A DNA stretch of 64,000 nt from JAYPHU01 sp038127535 (lineage in GTDB: Bacteria > Pseudomonadota > Alphaproteobacteria > Rhodospirillales > UBA2165). The notes under the pieces were generated by a model. It worked only from the letters and a program-made list of their open reading frames with translations. It was not told the origin of the DNA and did not search any database. The translations under genes were made by a program, and so were the position numbers. Of the stretch, positions 7,759-15,934 are shown one piece after another; the stretch's first letter is position 1, and each line of letters begins with the position of its first letter. The DNA is taken from the NCBI GenBank assembly GCA_038127535.1, contig JAYPHU010000006.1, positions 1 to 64,000 on the forward strand. Direction: 5' to 3'.

Positions 7759-9180
7759 TTACGAAGAGTAGTACATCTTGAATTCGACCGGGTGCGTGGT
7801 GTGCTCCAGCGCGTAAACTTCTTCCATCTTCAGGTCAATGTAGCCGTCGATCAGGTCGTCGGTCATCACATCGCCGGCTTTAAGGAAGTCGCGGTCTTCG
7901 TTCAAACTGTCCAGCGCTTCACGGAGGGAGCCGCAGACGGTCGGCACGCCCTGGAGCTCTTCCGGCGGCAGATCGTACAGATCCTTGTCCATGGCGTCGC
8001 CCGGATCGATCTTGTTCTGGATGCCATCCAAGCCGGCCATCAGCATCGCGGTGAACGCGTAGTACGGGTTCGCCGTTGCGTCCGGGAACCGGATTTCCAC
8101 CCGCTTACCGTTGGGGCTGGCGGAGTATGGAATCCGGCAGGACGCGGACCGGTTGCGGGCCGAATAGGCCAGCAGGACCGGCGCCTCGAAGCCCGGGATC
8201 AGCCGCTTGTAGCTGTTGGTTGATGGGTTGGAGAAGGCGTTGATGGCTTTGGCGTGCTTGATGATGCCGCCGATGTAGTTTAGCGCCGTTTCCGAAAGAT
8301 CGGCATAGCCCGAACCGGCAAAGGTCGGCTTGCCGTCTTTCCACACCGATTGGTGGGTGTGCATGCCGGTGCCGTTGTCGCCGACGATCGGCTTCGGCAT
8401 GAACGTGGCCGATTTGCCATAGATGTGGGCGACCATCTGCACGCAGTATTTATAAATCTGCACATTGTCGGCGCAGCGAACCAGCGTGTCGAACTTGATG
8501 CCCAGTTCGTGCTGGGACGGCGCGACCTCGTGGTGGTGCTTTTCCATCTCGACGCCCATTTCCTCGATGGTGGTGACCATCTCGGAGCGGATGTCCTGCA
8601 TGGAATCGACCGGCGGGACCGGGAAGTAGCCGCCCTTGACGCCGGGGCGGTGGCCGGTGTTGCCGTCGGCGAACTCTGCACCGGAGTTGTACGGGCCTTC
8701 CTCGCCATCCAACTTGTAGAAGGTGTGGTCCATGGAGACGTCGTAGCGAACGTCGTCAAATACGAAGAATTCGGGCTCCGGACCGAAATAGGCGGTGTCG
8801 CCGATGCCGGTGCTTTTCAGGTGCGCCTCGGCGCGCTTGGCCGTGGACCGAGGATCGCGGGAATAGCCTTCGCCGGTGATCGGATCGCGCACATCGCAAT
8901 ACAGGATCATGGTCGGCTGCGCGGTGAACGGATCCATCGTCGCCGTGGTGGGATCGGGGATCAGCGCCATGTCGGACTCGTTGATGGCCTTCCAGCCGGC
9001 GATGGACGAGCCGTCGAAGAAGATGCCGTCGTTATAGGCGTCGTCATCGATGGTCTTGGAGAGTTGGGTCAGGTGCTGCCATTTGCCCCGAGGGTCGGTG
9101 AAACGCAGGTCAATGTGGCGGACATCGTTGTCCTTGACCGCTTTCGCGACGTCGTCAGGGGTTTTGCAATTCAACGACAT
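7759..9180 (-). CDS. glnA: glutamine synthetase type I
   Basis: 473 residues, the usual length of bacterial GSI-beta, which makes glutamine from glutamate, ammonia and ATP as a dodecamer. Seen: DGSSIAGWKAINESDM, the ATP/metal motif KPIVGDNGTGMHTHQS, the Glu/Arg signature NRSASCRIPYSASPNGKR, and the adenylylation loop DKDLYDLPPEE with Tyr402 as the expected GlnE target. It follows glnB by 65 bp on the same strand, so the pair is probably co-transcribed and nitrogen-controlled. A strong terminator lies downstream. Confidence 0.98.
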   Translation of the reverse strand: MSLNCKTPDDVAKAVKDNDVRHIDLRFTDPRGKWQHLTQLSKTIDDDAYNDGIFFDGSSIAGWKAINESDMALIPDPTTATMDPFTAQPTMILYCDVRDPITGEGYSRDPRSTAKRAEAHLKSTGIGDTAYFGPEPEFFVFDDVRYDVSMDHTFYKLDGEEGPYNSGAEFADGNTGHRPGVKGGYFPVPPVDSMQDIRSEMVTTIEEMGVEMEKHHHEVAPSQHELGIKFDTLVRCADNVQIYKYCVQMVAHIYGKSATFMPKPIVGDNGTGMHTHQSVWKDGKPTFAGSGYADLSETALNYIGGIIKHAKAINAFSNPSTNSYKRLIPGFEAPVLLAYSARNRSASCRIPYSASPNGKRVEIRFPDATANPYYAFTAMLMAGLDGIQNKIDPGDAMDKDLYDLPPEELQGVPTVCGSLREALDSLNEDRDFLKAGDVMTDDLIDGYIDLKMEEVYALEHTTHPVEFKMYYSS

Positions 9181-9245
9181 GATATGCTTCCTTTCTTTGG
9201 TGTAATGGCTGAATTTCGATTAGCCGGATGGGTGTCTGAAGAGAA

Positions 9246-9584
9246 TTAAATCGCTTCGGCGCCCCGCTCTCCGGTTCGGATGCGGATTGCTTCATCGATT
9301 GTTGAGATGAAAATTTTTCCATCGCCGATGCGCCCGGTATAGGCGGCCTTTTGAATGGCCTCGACGGCGGCGTCTAGCTGGGAATCGTCCAACACCAGCT
9401 CAATCTTTACCTTGGGCAGAAAGTCGACGACATATTCCGCACCCCTGTAAAGTTCGGTATGGCCCTTTTGACGGCCGAAGCCCTTCGCCTCAACGACAGT
9501 GATGCCCTGCAGGCCGATGTCCTGGAGCGCCTCTTTGATCTCGTCGAGTTTGAACGGTTTTATGATCGCTTCAACTTTTTTCAT
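9246..9584 (-). CDS. glnB: nitrogen regulatory protein PII
   Basis: 112 residues, standard PII length. Senses 2-oxoglutarate, ATP/ADP and glutamine and controls GlnE/NtrB-type partners. Seen: N-terminal MKKVEAIIKPFKLDEIKEAL, the T-loop with uridylylation Tyr51 (LYRGAEYVVDFLPK), and the B-loop TGRIGDGKIFI. It precedes glnA, which favours GlnB over GlnK (no amtB is adjacent). A sigma-54-type promoter lies about 110 bp upstream, consistent with NtrC control. Confidence 0.97.
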   Translation of the reverse strand: MKKVEAIIKPFKLDEIKEALQDIGLQGITVVEAKGFGRQKGHTELYRGAEYVVDFLPKVKIELVLDDSQLDAAVEAIQKAAYTGRIGDGKIFISTIDEAIRIRTGERGAEAI

Positions 9585-9693
9585 GGGAGTTTGTTCCCGA
9601 TCGTCTTGGTGGTTGTTGCAACAGCCAGACTAACAAACCTGCGCATCCAAATTATCCGGACCCGCTGTTACGCCGAATGGCTAGTTTCTCTGT

Positions 9694-9709
9694 CGCAGGA
9701 GTCGTGCCA
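9694..9709 (-). promoter_or_regulatory. sigma-54-type promoter for glnB-glnA
   Basis: On the minus strand the 16-mer TGGCACGACTCCTGCG matches the RpoN consensus TGGCACGNNNNTTGCW at 12 of 13 non-N core positions or close to it, with the invariant GG and GC correctly spaced (-24/-12). Predicted start of transcription is around 9682, giving a leader of about 100 nt before glnB. RpoN control of glnB-glnA is established in alphaproteobacteria. A convincing NtrC enhancer was not identified by eye. Confidence 0.72.
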
Positions 9710-9857
9710 AACTGAGGGATTCAGAAAATATTGTGATTACAGTGGATTATGGGTGCGCCCGGGCCGGGTAAGTGGAGCGGTATATTTAAAATTGCTCACC
9801 GTTTAGGCATTTGCCTAATTATTGGGAGGGTTGGGGGTAGGTCCAGAAATTCCTATC

Positions 9858-9953
9858 CGTTATGCCCGAGCTGGACCCAATGTGAATTGGGTCCAGCTCG
9901 GGCATCTCTCTATCTGCATCAGATCCCCGACAACTGCTTCGCAGGTCGGGGAT
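9858..9953. repeat. palindromic intergenic element, family B, copy 1
   Basis: Contains a near-perfect hairpin (atgcccgagctggacccaat / attgggtccagctcgggcat) joined to a second hairpin (atccccgacaactgcttcg / gcaggtcggggat). Its reverse complement is similar over the whole length to 13922-14022, so this is a dispersed two-hairpin element. It occupies the gene-free stretch between glnB and the PH-like membrane protein gene (9585-10008). Confidence 0.7.
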
Positions 9954-10008
9954 GGCGGATCCCCATAAGCAGTGCGAGCTAGCCAGGACGCCCCCAAACA
10001 GGCCGCCC

Positions 10009-10566
10009 TCACTCGTAAAAACTCTCATGGATGAGTCGGTAAACGTTGTCCACGTCGCGTATACCCTCGAAACCGATCCGTTTGCGGTGGATGCCTTTTA
10101 GGTAAATCGGCGTTTCGTCCCGAAAATATAGCGAAGCGGTGCGGTCCTTCGCTTTTTCCACGTCCAAGCCGCCGATGGCGTAGGGCGGGTAGATGTAAAG
10201 CTTCTCGTTGGGCCAGCCTTTGGCGATCATCAGGCGCTGGTCTGTCAGCACGTAGTCCGTGGCCGCGGCCTCATATCTACCCCAGATCACGCTGGTCGCG
10301 GCGATCAGACCCATGAAGAATATAAAGCCGGAAGAAGCGAGTACCACGAGACCGTCCCGGCTCAAGAGATCAACGGTTTCCTCGCCGGGCCGGGACAGCA
10401 CTTCATCGAAGCCCAGCGCGATCACGGCTATAACCAGGATGCCGACGATGGAGGTTTTGACGTAGCGCTGGCGAATATAGGCTTTGATCTCCGGCTTGCC
10501 GCGCCAGAGGATCGTCTCGTCATCGGCAATGCCAAGGTCTTCTTCGGTGGGTGTCTTATTGGTCAT
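10009..10566 (-). CDS. membrane protein with bacterial PH-like domain
   Basis: 185 residues. A short cytoplasmic N-terminus with EETILWRGKPEIKAY is followed by two predicted TM helices (about residues 36-55 and 72-95), then a beta-rich domain with YVLTDQRLMIAKG and LYFRDETPIYLKG. This layout and the 'vlTdqRlii.kG' motif are typical of YdbS/YdbT-like bacterial PH domain proteins. Function is unknown in most members. Stands alone on the minus strand. Confidence 0.72.
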   Translation of the reverse strand: MTNKTPTEEDLGIADDETILWRGKPEIKAYIRQRYVKTSIVGILVIAVIALGFDEVLSRPGEETVDLLSRDGLVVLASSGFIFFMGLIAATSVIWGRYEAAATDYVLTDQRLMIAKGWPNEKLYIYPPYAIGGLDVEKAKDRTASLYFRDETPIYLKGIHRKRIGFEGIRDVDNVYRLIHESFYE

Positions 10567-10691
10567 GGCGACTATCTAGCGCACTTTTTCCCGATAGGAC
10601 AGAGAAGAGAGGCTTACCCGCCTGTCCGGGGACGGCCCGGCGAACCGGAACCTCCGCCACCTTGGACAGGGAGGGTAGGGCACTCTCTCGA

Positions 10692-11086
10692 CTAATACCT
10701 CATTGGCCGCCAGCCGTGGTGGACGGGATGCGGGGACGGATAGTGGGCGCGGGCGTCCGACGGATGACGCTGGCGCACGTATCGGCTGATCTCCGAAGGT
10801 GTGGAGACGTCGTCCTATTTAACCACGCCGGCGATCTTCGCCACGCGGACCTGCTCGCGCTTGCCCAAGGCCAGGCGAATACGTTACCGGTAATAGTCCG
10901 GGCTCGCCAGGTCTTCTGATTTGGTTGCCGCGGCTTGTGCGGCCGCCGCCTGCCGGGCGGATGAATAGTATCCGGAGTCTGTTTCGTGGTACCCGCTGTC
11001 CGTGGTTTGGCAGGCCGACAGCGCCGCCAGGGCGAGCCCGGTGCACAGCAGGCGTTCATGGTTGGTCTGAAGTTTTGTGTGATCAT
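10692..11086 (-). pseudogene. broken lipoprotein gene B of the His-rich cluster
   Basis: ATG at 11086 is preceded by a strong AAGGGAAAGGGA ribosome-binding site, but its frame leaves the lipoprotein frame after a few codons. Adding one A to the A4 run near 11075 restores MITQKLQTNHERLLCTGLALA with lipobox LSAC, then QTTDSGYHETDSGYYSS. The same frame then meets TAA at 10884 and TAG at 10815 yet stays protein-like (LALGKREQVRVAKIAGVVK, then a His-rich tail HYPSPHPVHHGWRPMRY) to TAG at 10692. The tail resembles the end of the neighbouring His-rich protein (RRGWQPVNF). Interpreted as a secreted lipoprotein gene hit by one frameshift and two nonsense changes. Confidence 0.65.
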
Positions 11087-11253
11087 TGTATTTCCCTTTC
11101 CCTTTTTCCAAGTCCGCCGGGAGGGTCGTTTTCCCGCCGTTACACCCTCTATGTAGGGGCCAGAGGCAGTTTTTCGGAATTAAGTCGAATTTTCTCAAAA
11201 AAATCCGGTACAGGTGGCCCTGATCCCGGATTCAAGTTGCGTGAACGTAGGTT

Positions 11254-11973
11254 TTAGAAATTCACCGGCTGCCAGCCGCGCCGCTCATACCGTCGCCTTG
11301 GCGGTTCGTAATAGGTCTCCAGCTGATCGTGCGATCCCGAATGATAGGACGGCTGCCGGTCCGGATAGAAGACATAGTAGTTGCGGTGGGTCTGATAGGT
11401 CGGCCGGTAATCGGGCTGTGCCGATAGGCGCCAGGGCCGGTCCCGCCAAGCGGCGTGTGACGTATGACTTTGGTGATCGTGGCCATGATGATTGTCATCG
11501 TGGTCATGCCATTTGTGGCTGTTCCACGCGTGATTGTGATCATGATCGTGATCGTCGTCGTCATCGCCCCAGTCTTCCTTGTGGACGTCATCGGCCCAGA
11601 GGAATTTGCGTTTGACTGTGCGTTTATTGCGCTTGGACTTGCGTTTTTTCTTGCCGAAGCGGTCCTCAATGTCCTCGACCTCGTTGCGGACCATGCGCCG
11701 CGTCTGGGAGATCAGGCGCTTGCCGGCGCGCCGGCTTGAGACCAGTTCTTCCTCATTCTCTTCGTCCAGGTAGTCCGAGCGAAGAAGCTTGGAACGCTTG
11801 CATTTCGCCAGGCCGAACAGGCATTCCGACGCCGGCGAGGTTTCGTGCACATCGGCTTCGTATTCCCATTCCAGCCCGTCCTCCGCGGCCTTGAACGCGT
11901 CTTTTGGGTCCTTAGGGATGAAGCGATAGACTGATTTTCGGAACCGGTCCTCAAACACGTCAAGGCGCTTCAT
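11254..11973 (-). CDS. hypothetical protein with His/Asp-rich metal-binding-like segment
   Basis: 239 residues, no recognised family. Charged N-terminal half (residues 1-110), a Lys/Arg block (about 108-123), then a His/Asp-rich stretch at 136-173 (DDDDDHDHDHNHAW..HDHDDNHHGHDH) that could chelate Zn2+, Ni2+ or Cu2+. The C-terminal third is rich in Tyr, Arg and Pro. No signal peptide is seen at the chosen ATG, which has an AAAGGACG ribosome-binding site and starts 15 bp after the stop of lipoprotein gene A. The gene is intact while both flanking genes are broken. Confidence 0.6.
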   Translation of the reverse strand: MKRLDVFEDRFRKSVYRFIPKDPKDAFKAAEDGLEWEYEADVHETSPASECLFGLAKCKRSKLLRSDYLDEENEEELVSSRRAGKRLISQTRRMVRNEVEDIEDRFGKKKRKSKRNKRTVKRKFLWADDVHKEDWGDDDDDHDHDHNHAWNSHKWHDHDDNHHGHDHQSHTSHAAWRDRPWRLSAQPDYRPTYQTHRNYYVFYPDRQPSYHSGSHDQLETYYEPPRRRYERRGWQPVNF

Positions 11974-11988
11974 GACCCGGACGTCCTT

Positions 11989-12345
11989 TCACTGCATCAA
12001 GTCATAGGCGTGGCGGACCCGGGCGGCGAAGTACCATTTGGTCGCCTGTTCCTTACCCACGTAGTAGAACTGGTAGACCATGGCGCAGAGGTAAATCGTC
12101 GGAAACTTCTCCGCGTTGTCTTCCAGCCAGTCGTGGAAGTCGTCTTCGATCCGGCTTGGCGCGTTGCGGATCGCGTCCACACCACCCTCCCAGTCCTCGT
12201 CGTCAATGGAGCTTTCCACGATGTTTTGTTAGTAGCCGGCGCTACGTCCGGACCCGGCGTAGCTGTTGGTTTTGCAGCCCGAGAGCGCGAGCAGGACGCC
12301 CGCCGCAATGAGGAAATACCGGCTGCTTTTTCCAAATAAGGTAAT
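11989..12345 (-). pseudogene. broken lipoprotein gene A of the His-rich cluster
   Basis: Minus-strand frame reading (I)TLFGKSSRYFLIAAGVLLA with lipobox LSGC, KTNSYAGSGRSAGY, then TAA at 12229-12231, then QNIVESSIDDEDWEGG and onward to a stop at 11989. The second half (76 residues from an internal GTG) is acidic and ends WYFAARVRHAYDLMQ. No ATG exists at the 5' end: an ATT at 12345 sits 7 nt after GCGGAG where the start should be. A frameshifted alternative begins with TTG at 12335. One nonsense change plus a lost or non-standard start make this a probable pseudogene. Confidence 0.6.
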
Positions 12346-12525
12346 TTCTATTCTCCGCTTAGGTGGTACGGCTTCCCAACCCTCACCAGCGCTCTGCCCG
12401 TTCTATGGCGGCGCCAGAACGGTGTTTGTCGGCGCCGGGCAAAAATTTTTAGCTAAGAGAGGTTTTGCCGCCGGGATATCCGGTTTGATAAGATGCGTGC
12501 CAGTTCACACATCCGGGGGCGTTCG

Positions 12526-13683
12526 GTGAAAAGCTACAATCCTGTTTTGTCGGAATACGGCACGACCATCTTTACGGTGATGTCGGCGCTCGCCAACGAG
12601 CATCAGGCCATCAACCTGGGCCAGGGCTTTCCGGATACGGACGGACCGGACGATATTCTGGTCGCCGCCGCGGACGCCACCAACGACGGGCCCAACCAAT
12701 ACCCGCCGATGATGGGCGTCCCGGAATTGCGACAGGCCACGGCGGCCCACAATAATTACTTCTATGACCTGGATATCGACTGGCAGACTGAGACCATAGT
12801 CACCTCCGGCGCGACGGAGGCCCTGTCGGCGGCGCTGTTCGGCCTGATCGAGCCCGGCGATGAGGCGGTGATGATCGAGCCGCTCTATGACAGCTATCTG
12901 CCGATCCTGCGCCGCGCCGGCGGTATCCCTAAATTGGTGCGGGTCAAACCGCCCAACTGGGAGCTGCCCTACGAAGCGCTGGAAGCGGCGTTTTCCGACA
13001 AGACCAAGCTCATCCTGATCAACACGCCGATGAACCCGTCGGCCAAGGTGTTCGGCCGGGACGAGCTGGACTTCATCGCCAAGCTGGTGATCAAGCACGA
13101 TGCTTATGCGATTTGCGATGAGGTCTATGAACACCTGGTCTATGACGGGCGGGATCATATTCCGCTCATGAGCCTGCCGGGCATGCGAGAGCGCTGCATT
13201 CGCATCAGCTCCGCCGGCAAGACCTTCTCCATGACCGGGTGGAAAGTGGGCTATTCGGTGGGCCCGGCGCCGCTGATCACGGCGGCGGCCAAGGCCCATC
13301 AATTCCTGACGTTCACCACGCCGCCAAACTTGCAGCGCGCCGTGGCCTATGGGCTCAATAAAGACGAAAGCTATTTCCGGGGCCTAGGAACGGATATGCA
13401 GGCCAAGCGAGACCGGTTGGCGGAGGGCCTCGCCGACATTGGCTTTGGCGTGATGGACAGCCAGGGGACATACTTCCTGACCACCGATTTCCGGCCGTTG
13501 GGCTTTAACGGCAATGACGAGGACTTCTGCCGGCATATTACGACAGAAGCGGGCGTTGCCGCCGTGCCGTTCAGCGCGTTCTACCAGGCCGGCGACGTGT
13601 ACCACTACGCGCGCTTCTGCTACTGCAAACAGGACTCGCTGCTGGACGCTGCGCTGGAGAAGTTAAGAGCGCATTTTAGGTAA
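12526..13683 (+). CDS. PLP-dependent aminotransferase, class I/II (YbdL/kynurenine-glutamine transaminase-like)
   Basis: Start taken at GTG 12526 (VKSYNPVLSEYGTTIFTVMS), which has GGGGGCG upstream; an in-frame ATG at 12493 would add 11 residues. 385 residues of fold-type I aminotransferase. Seen: the substrate-binding signature INLGQGFPDTDGP, ATEALSAALFG, LINTPMNPSAKVF, and the PLP-Lys motif ISSAGKTFSMTGWKVGY. This subfamily transaminates methionine, glutamine or aromatic amino acids with 2-oxo acids; substrate is not certain. Stands alone, divergent from the lipoprotein cluster. Confidence 0.9.
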   Translation: MKSYNPVLSEYGTTIFTVMSALANEHQAINLGQGFPDTDGPDDILVAAADATNDGPNQYPPMMGVPELRQATAAHNNYFYDLDIDWQTETIVTSGATEALSAALFGLIEPGDEAVMIEPLYDSYLPILRRAGGIPKLVRVKPPNWELPYEALEAAFSDKTKLILINTPMNPSAKVFGRDELDFIAKLVIKHDAYAICDEVYEHLVYDGRDHIPLMSLPGMRERCIRISSAGKTFSMTGWKVGYSVGPAPLITAAAKAHQFLTFTTPPNLQRAVAYGLNKDESYFRGLGTDMQAKRDRLAEGLADIGFGVMDSQGTYFLTTDFRPLGFNGNDEDFCRHITTEAGVAAVPFSAFYQAGDVYHYARFCYCKQDSLLDAALEKLRAHFR

Positions 13684-13774
13684 GCTGGCTTCCTCATAGT
13701 CATGCGCGGACCGGCCGATGGGCCGTGATCCGCGTCATCGTTTAAATCGGCCTTAAAAAAACGGTCTCTACTTC

Positions 13775-13846
13775 CGTCATGCCCGGACTTGATCCGGGCA
13801 TCCATGTATTAAGGTGGACCCGCGGATCAAGTCCGCGAGTGATGGG
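13775..13846. repeat. REP-like palindromic element, family A, copy 2
   Basis: Begins cgtcatgcccggacttgatc and contains the inner palindrome 'gacccgcggatcaagtccgcg', closing with 'gtgatggg'. Same design and largely the same sequence as 7522-7595. Lies downstream of the aminotransferase gene. Confidence 0.7.
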
Positions 13847-13921
13847 TGGAGAGGTCAGGCGACTTCGTGAACTTCGGGTGCTCTGTGGTTCAACCGGACA
13901 TGAGTACGCGGGTCCCTGTGT

Positions 13922-14022
13922 TGTCATCCTCGACCCGCGCAGCGGTTGTCGGGGATCTGATCCCGAAATGAGATACCCGAGAATCAGCCCCGATTTGCAT
14001 CGGGTCTAACTCGGGCATGACG
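13922..14022. repeat. palindromic intergenic element, family B, copy 2
   Basis: Contains 'ctcgacccgcgcagcggttgtcggggatctgat' followed by 'cccgatttgcatcgggtctaactcgggcatgacgg'. Read on the opposite strand it parallels 9858-9953, including the gcagcggttgtcggggatctgat core. Together with the family A copy it fills the 350-bp gap before the glycan cluster. Confidence 0.65.
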
Positions 14023-14038
14023 GCATAGGAGGAGAGCC

Positions 14039-14992
14039 CTAAACCACGCGCCAGACGATCAGCGAGTAGGCCTCCTGGAAGGTGGAGCCGAAGCCGGTGC
14101 GTTGGGCCTTCAAAATCTCCACCCGGCCCTCCGTTTCAAGCTCAATCAGTTTATCATAAAAACCATTTAAGTATTTACGTTTATTATGATAATCAAGCGC
14201 GTTTTGGTCGTATTTTAGGCTCGTGTCATAGAGCTCGGCAATGGGTTCAAGATGCACACAAATGTCGGGTCGGGCGGTACGAAGAGCGCTTGACAGGGGG
14301 CCGTGATCGGCGCCGATTTGCTCCAACGCATGAAGGGTCAGAATACCGGTGCCGGGTCCCGCTTCCACCAAGCCCCAGCCGTCCATGGTGAGCAGGTTGA
14401 GATTGACGGCGGTGATGTGCGTGCCGAGGGATGTGTTGATCTCCCGGATTAACGCCTGAGAAGGTTCTGCCCAGTCGCAACCGGTGAGCCGCTTGTCTGG
14501 AAAATGATGGGCGAGGGCATAGAGATTGGCCCCGGTGCCGCAACCTAGCTCGGCGATGTGGCTTACGCCCGACAGATATTTCTCGAAAATGACCGCCTTG
14601 ATGATGGCGTATAGTTGTTGCTCAAAATACGGCGTGGCGGCGCGGATATAGCGCCCGCCCAAACGGAACGTGTCGTGACGGAAATACTGGGGCGTCAGGC
14701 TGGTCATGGAGACACCGTCCCGCCGCACGCTCTCCAACACCTCGGCCCAGCCTTTTTGCCAGCGGGGCAAGGCATCCCGGCTAGCGGCGGCAATACCATC
14801 GTCGGCCAGAATCTCATCGATCCGCATCTGCAATTCGGCGCTCTCTTCCGCCGTCAAATCCCGGTAGTCCAGGCCCTCCAGGTCTTCCGGATCGACCACG
14901 GCTTCCACGTCAGAGAGGGGCACATTCAATAGGACCGCCACATCGTCCAGGCTGATGGATTGATCGAAGGAGAGATCGGTCTGATCGGTCAT
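14039..14992 (-). CDS. SAM-dependent class I methyltransferase
   Basis: 317 residues. The N-terminal about 130 residues are helical and acidic with no recognised domain; a Rossmann-type methyltransferase follows with motif I HIAELGCGTGANLYAL (about 160-175) and acidic loop II LTGCDWAEPS. The C-terminus has EILKAQRTGFGSTFQEAYSLIVWRVV. Last gene of a minus-strand cluster, 6 bp after the oxygenase-like gene, so probably modifies the same glycan or metabolite. Methyl acceptor unknown. Confidence 0.78.
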   Translation of the reverse strand: MTDQTDLSFDQSISLDDVAVLLNVPLSDVEAVVDPEDLEGLDYRDLTAEESAELQMRIDEILADDGIAAASRDALPRWQKGWAEVLESVRRDGVSMTSLTPQYFRHDTFRLGGRYIRAATPYFEQQLYAIIKAVIFEKYLSGVSHIAELGCGTGANLYALAHHFPDKRLTGCDWAEPSQALIREINTSLGTHITAVNLNLLTMDGWGLVEAGPGTGILTLHALEQIGADHGPLSSALRTARPDICVHLEPIAELYDTSLKYDQNALDYHNKRKYLNGFYDKLIELETEGRVEILKAQRTGFGSTFQEAYSLIVWRVV

Positions 14993-14998
14993 GCCGAA

Positions 14999-15934
14999 TC
15001 AGTCATCCAGGGATTTGATCTCGAACGGGGCGGCGTAGTCGTTGCTGATGGCCACGTCTTCACCTTCAAACGGGGCGAGGGGGGCTTCGGTGGTCAGAAT
15101 GCGGCCTTCGCCGATGTCGGCCCAGTCCTCGTAGGAGAAGTAGTTCCGGTTGCGGGTGCCGGGCGCCGGCGCGTCGCTTTCCAGGTTTTGGGCCGTCAGG
15201 AACCGGAAATCGATGGAAAGCCGCAGGCCGGCAGCGCTTTTCTGGGTCGCGTGGATCAAATAGGGGTCCGCCAGGACAATATCGCCCGGATTAAAAGCTG
15301 CGTCATATTCTCGTCCTCCTTCGATCAAGTGTAGCCCCTCATCGAAATCCTTCAGCGGCCGCATCAACTCAGCGGGGAAATTACGGGGCTCAATCCATTT
15401 AATGCCGATTTGCCCATATTCGCCAAACACCGGTAGAAAAACCATCACCGCGTTTGCGGGTTCGCCCGCCCACATGTCGCTGTGCATCTTGGCGGACGCC
15501 CGTGCGCGTCCATCCACCGCCGGATTGGGCGTGCCGTTGACCAGCCGGATATTGATCGGTGCGTGAATGCTTTTGATGTGCGGCTGCAGGCCCAAACCGC
15601 CGAAAATGTCCGCCACCGTAGCGTGGATCAGGTTATAGGCCAGATAGGTCGGCTTTTTCGGCAAAACTAAGCCGTTCGGTGTGACATTGGGCAGGCCGGC
15701 GATATCGTCTGCGCAGGTATCGAACAGGTTATCGTGCAAATCGAAGCTTTGATTACCGTAGAAATTATCCAGGCAGGCATAGAGGTAGAGGTTCACCGCG
15801 TTCCGCAACCGCTTGTAATCCGCCGGGTCCAGCCGCGCGGTTTTCAACAGTGGATAGCTATCCCACACGTCCATGTCGGCGGCGATAGCGTCGAGCCGGT
15901 CAGCGCGGTCGGGAAAGGCGGTAGATTGTCTCAT
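14999..15934 (-). CDS. 2OG-Fe(II) oxygenase-like protein
   Basis: 311 residues. A possible facial-triad pattern is visible: His-x-Asp in AKMHSDMWAG, a distal His in YLIHATQKS, and an Arg in LRLSIDFRF that could bind 2-oxoglutarate. Surrounding text (FNPGDIVLADPYLIHAT) fits the double-stranded beta-helix of the phytanoyl-CoA dioxygenase-like group. Its 4-bp overlap with the glycosyltransferase-like gene (15931-15934) and 6-bp gap to the methyltransferase gene put it in one translational unit. Predicted to hydroxylate a cluster intermediate; the call rests on motifs only. Confidence 0.6.
   Translation of the reverse strand: MRQSTAFPDRADRLDAIAADMDVWDSYPLLKTARLDPADYKRLRNAVNLYLYACLDNFYGNQSFDLHDNLFDTCADDIAGLPNVTPNGLVLPKKPTYLAYNLIHATVADIFGGLGLQPHIKSIHAPINIRLVNGTPNPAVDGRARASAKMHSDMWAGEPANAVMVFLPVFGEYGQIGIKWIEPRNFPAELMRPLKDFDEGLHLIEGGREYDAAFNPGDIVLADPYLIHATQKSAAGLRLSIDFRFLTAQNLESDAPAPGTRNRNYFSYEDWADIGEGRILTTEAPLAPFEGEDVAISNDYAAPFEIKSLDD

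Noticed and set aside
10884..11198. 104-residue protein starting MRKFDLIPKNCLW
   Set aside because: Only its inner part is the lipoprotein signal frame; the upstream start lacks a ribosome-binding site, while the strong one belongs to ATG 11086 in another frame, so it is treated as a broken gene.
11464..11739. Plus-strand ORF rich in Val/Ile that looks like a membrane protein
   Set aside because: It is the antisense of the His/Asp codons (GAC/CAT read as GTC/ATG) of the 11254-11973 gene; the hydrophobicity is an artefact of the repeat.
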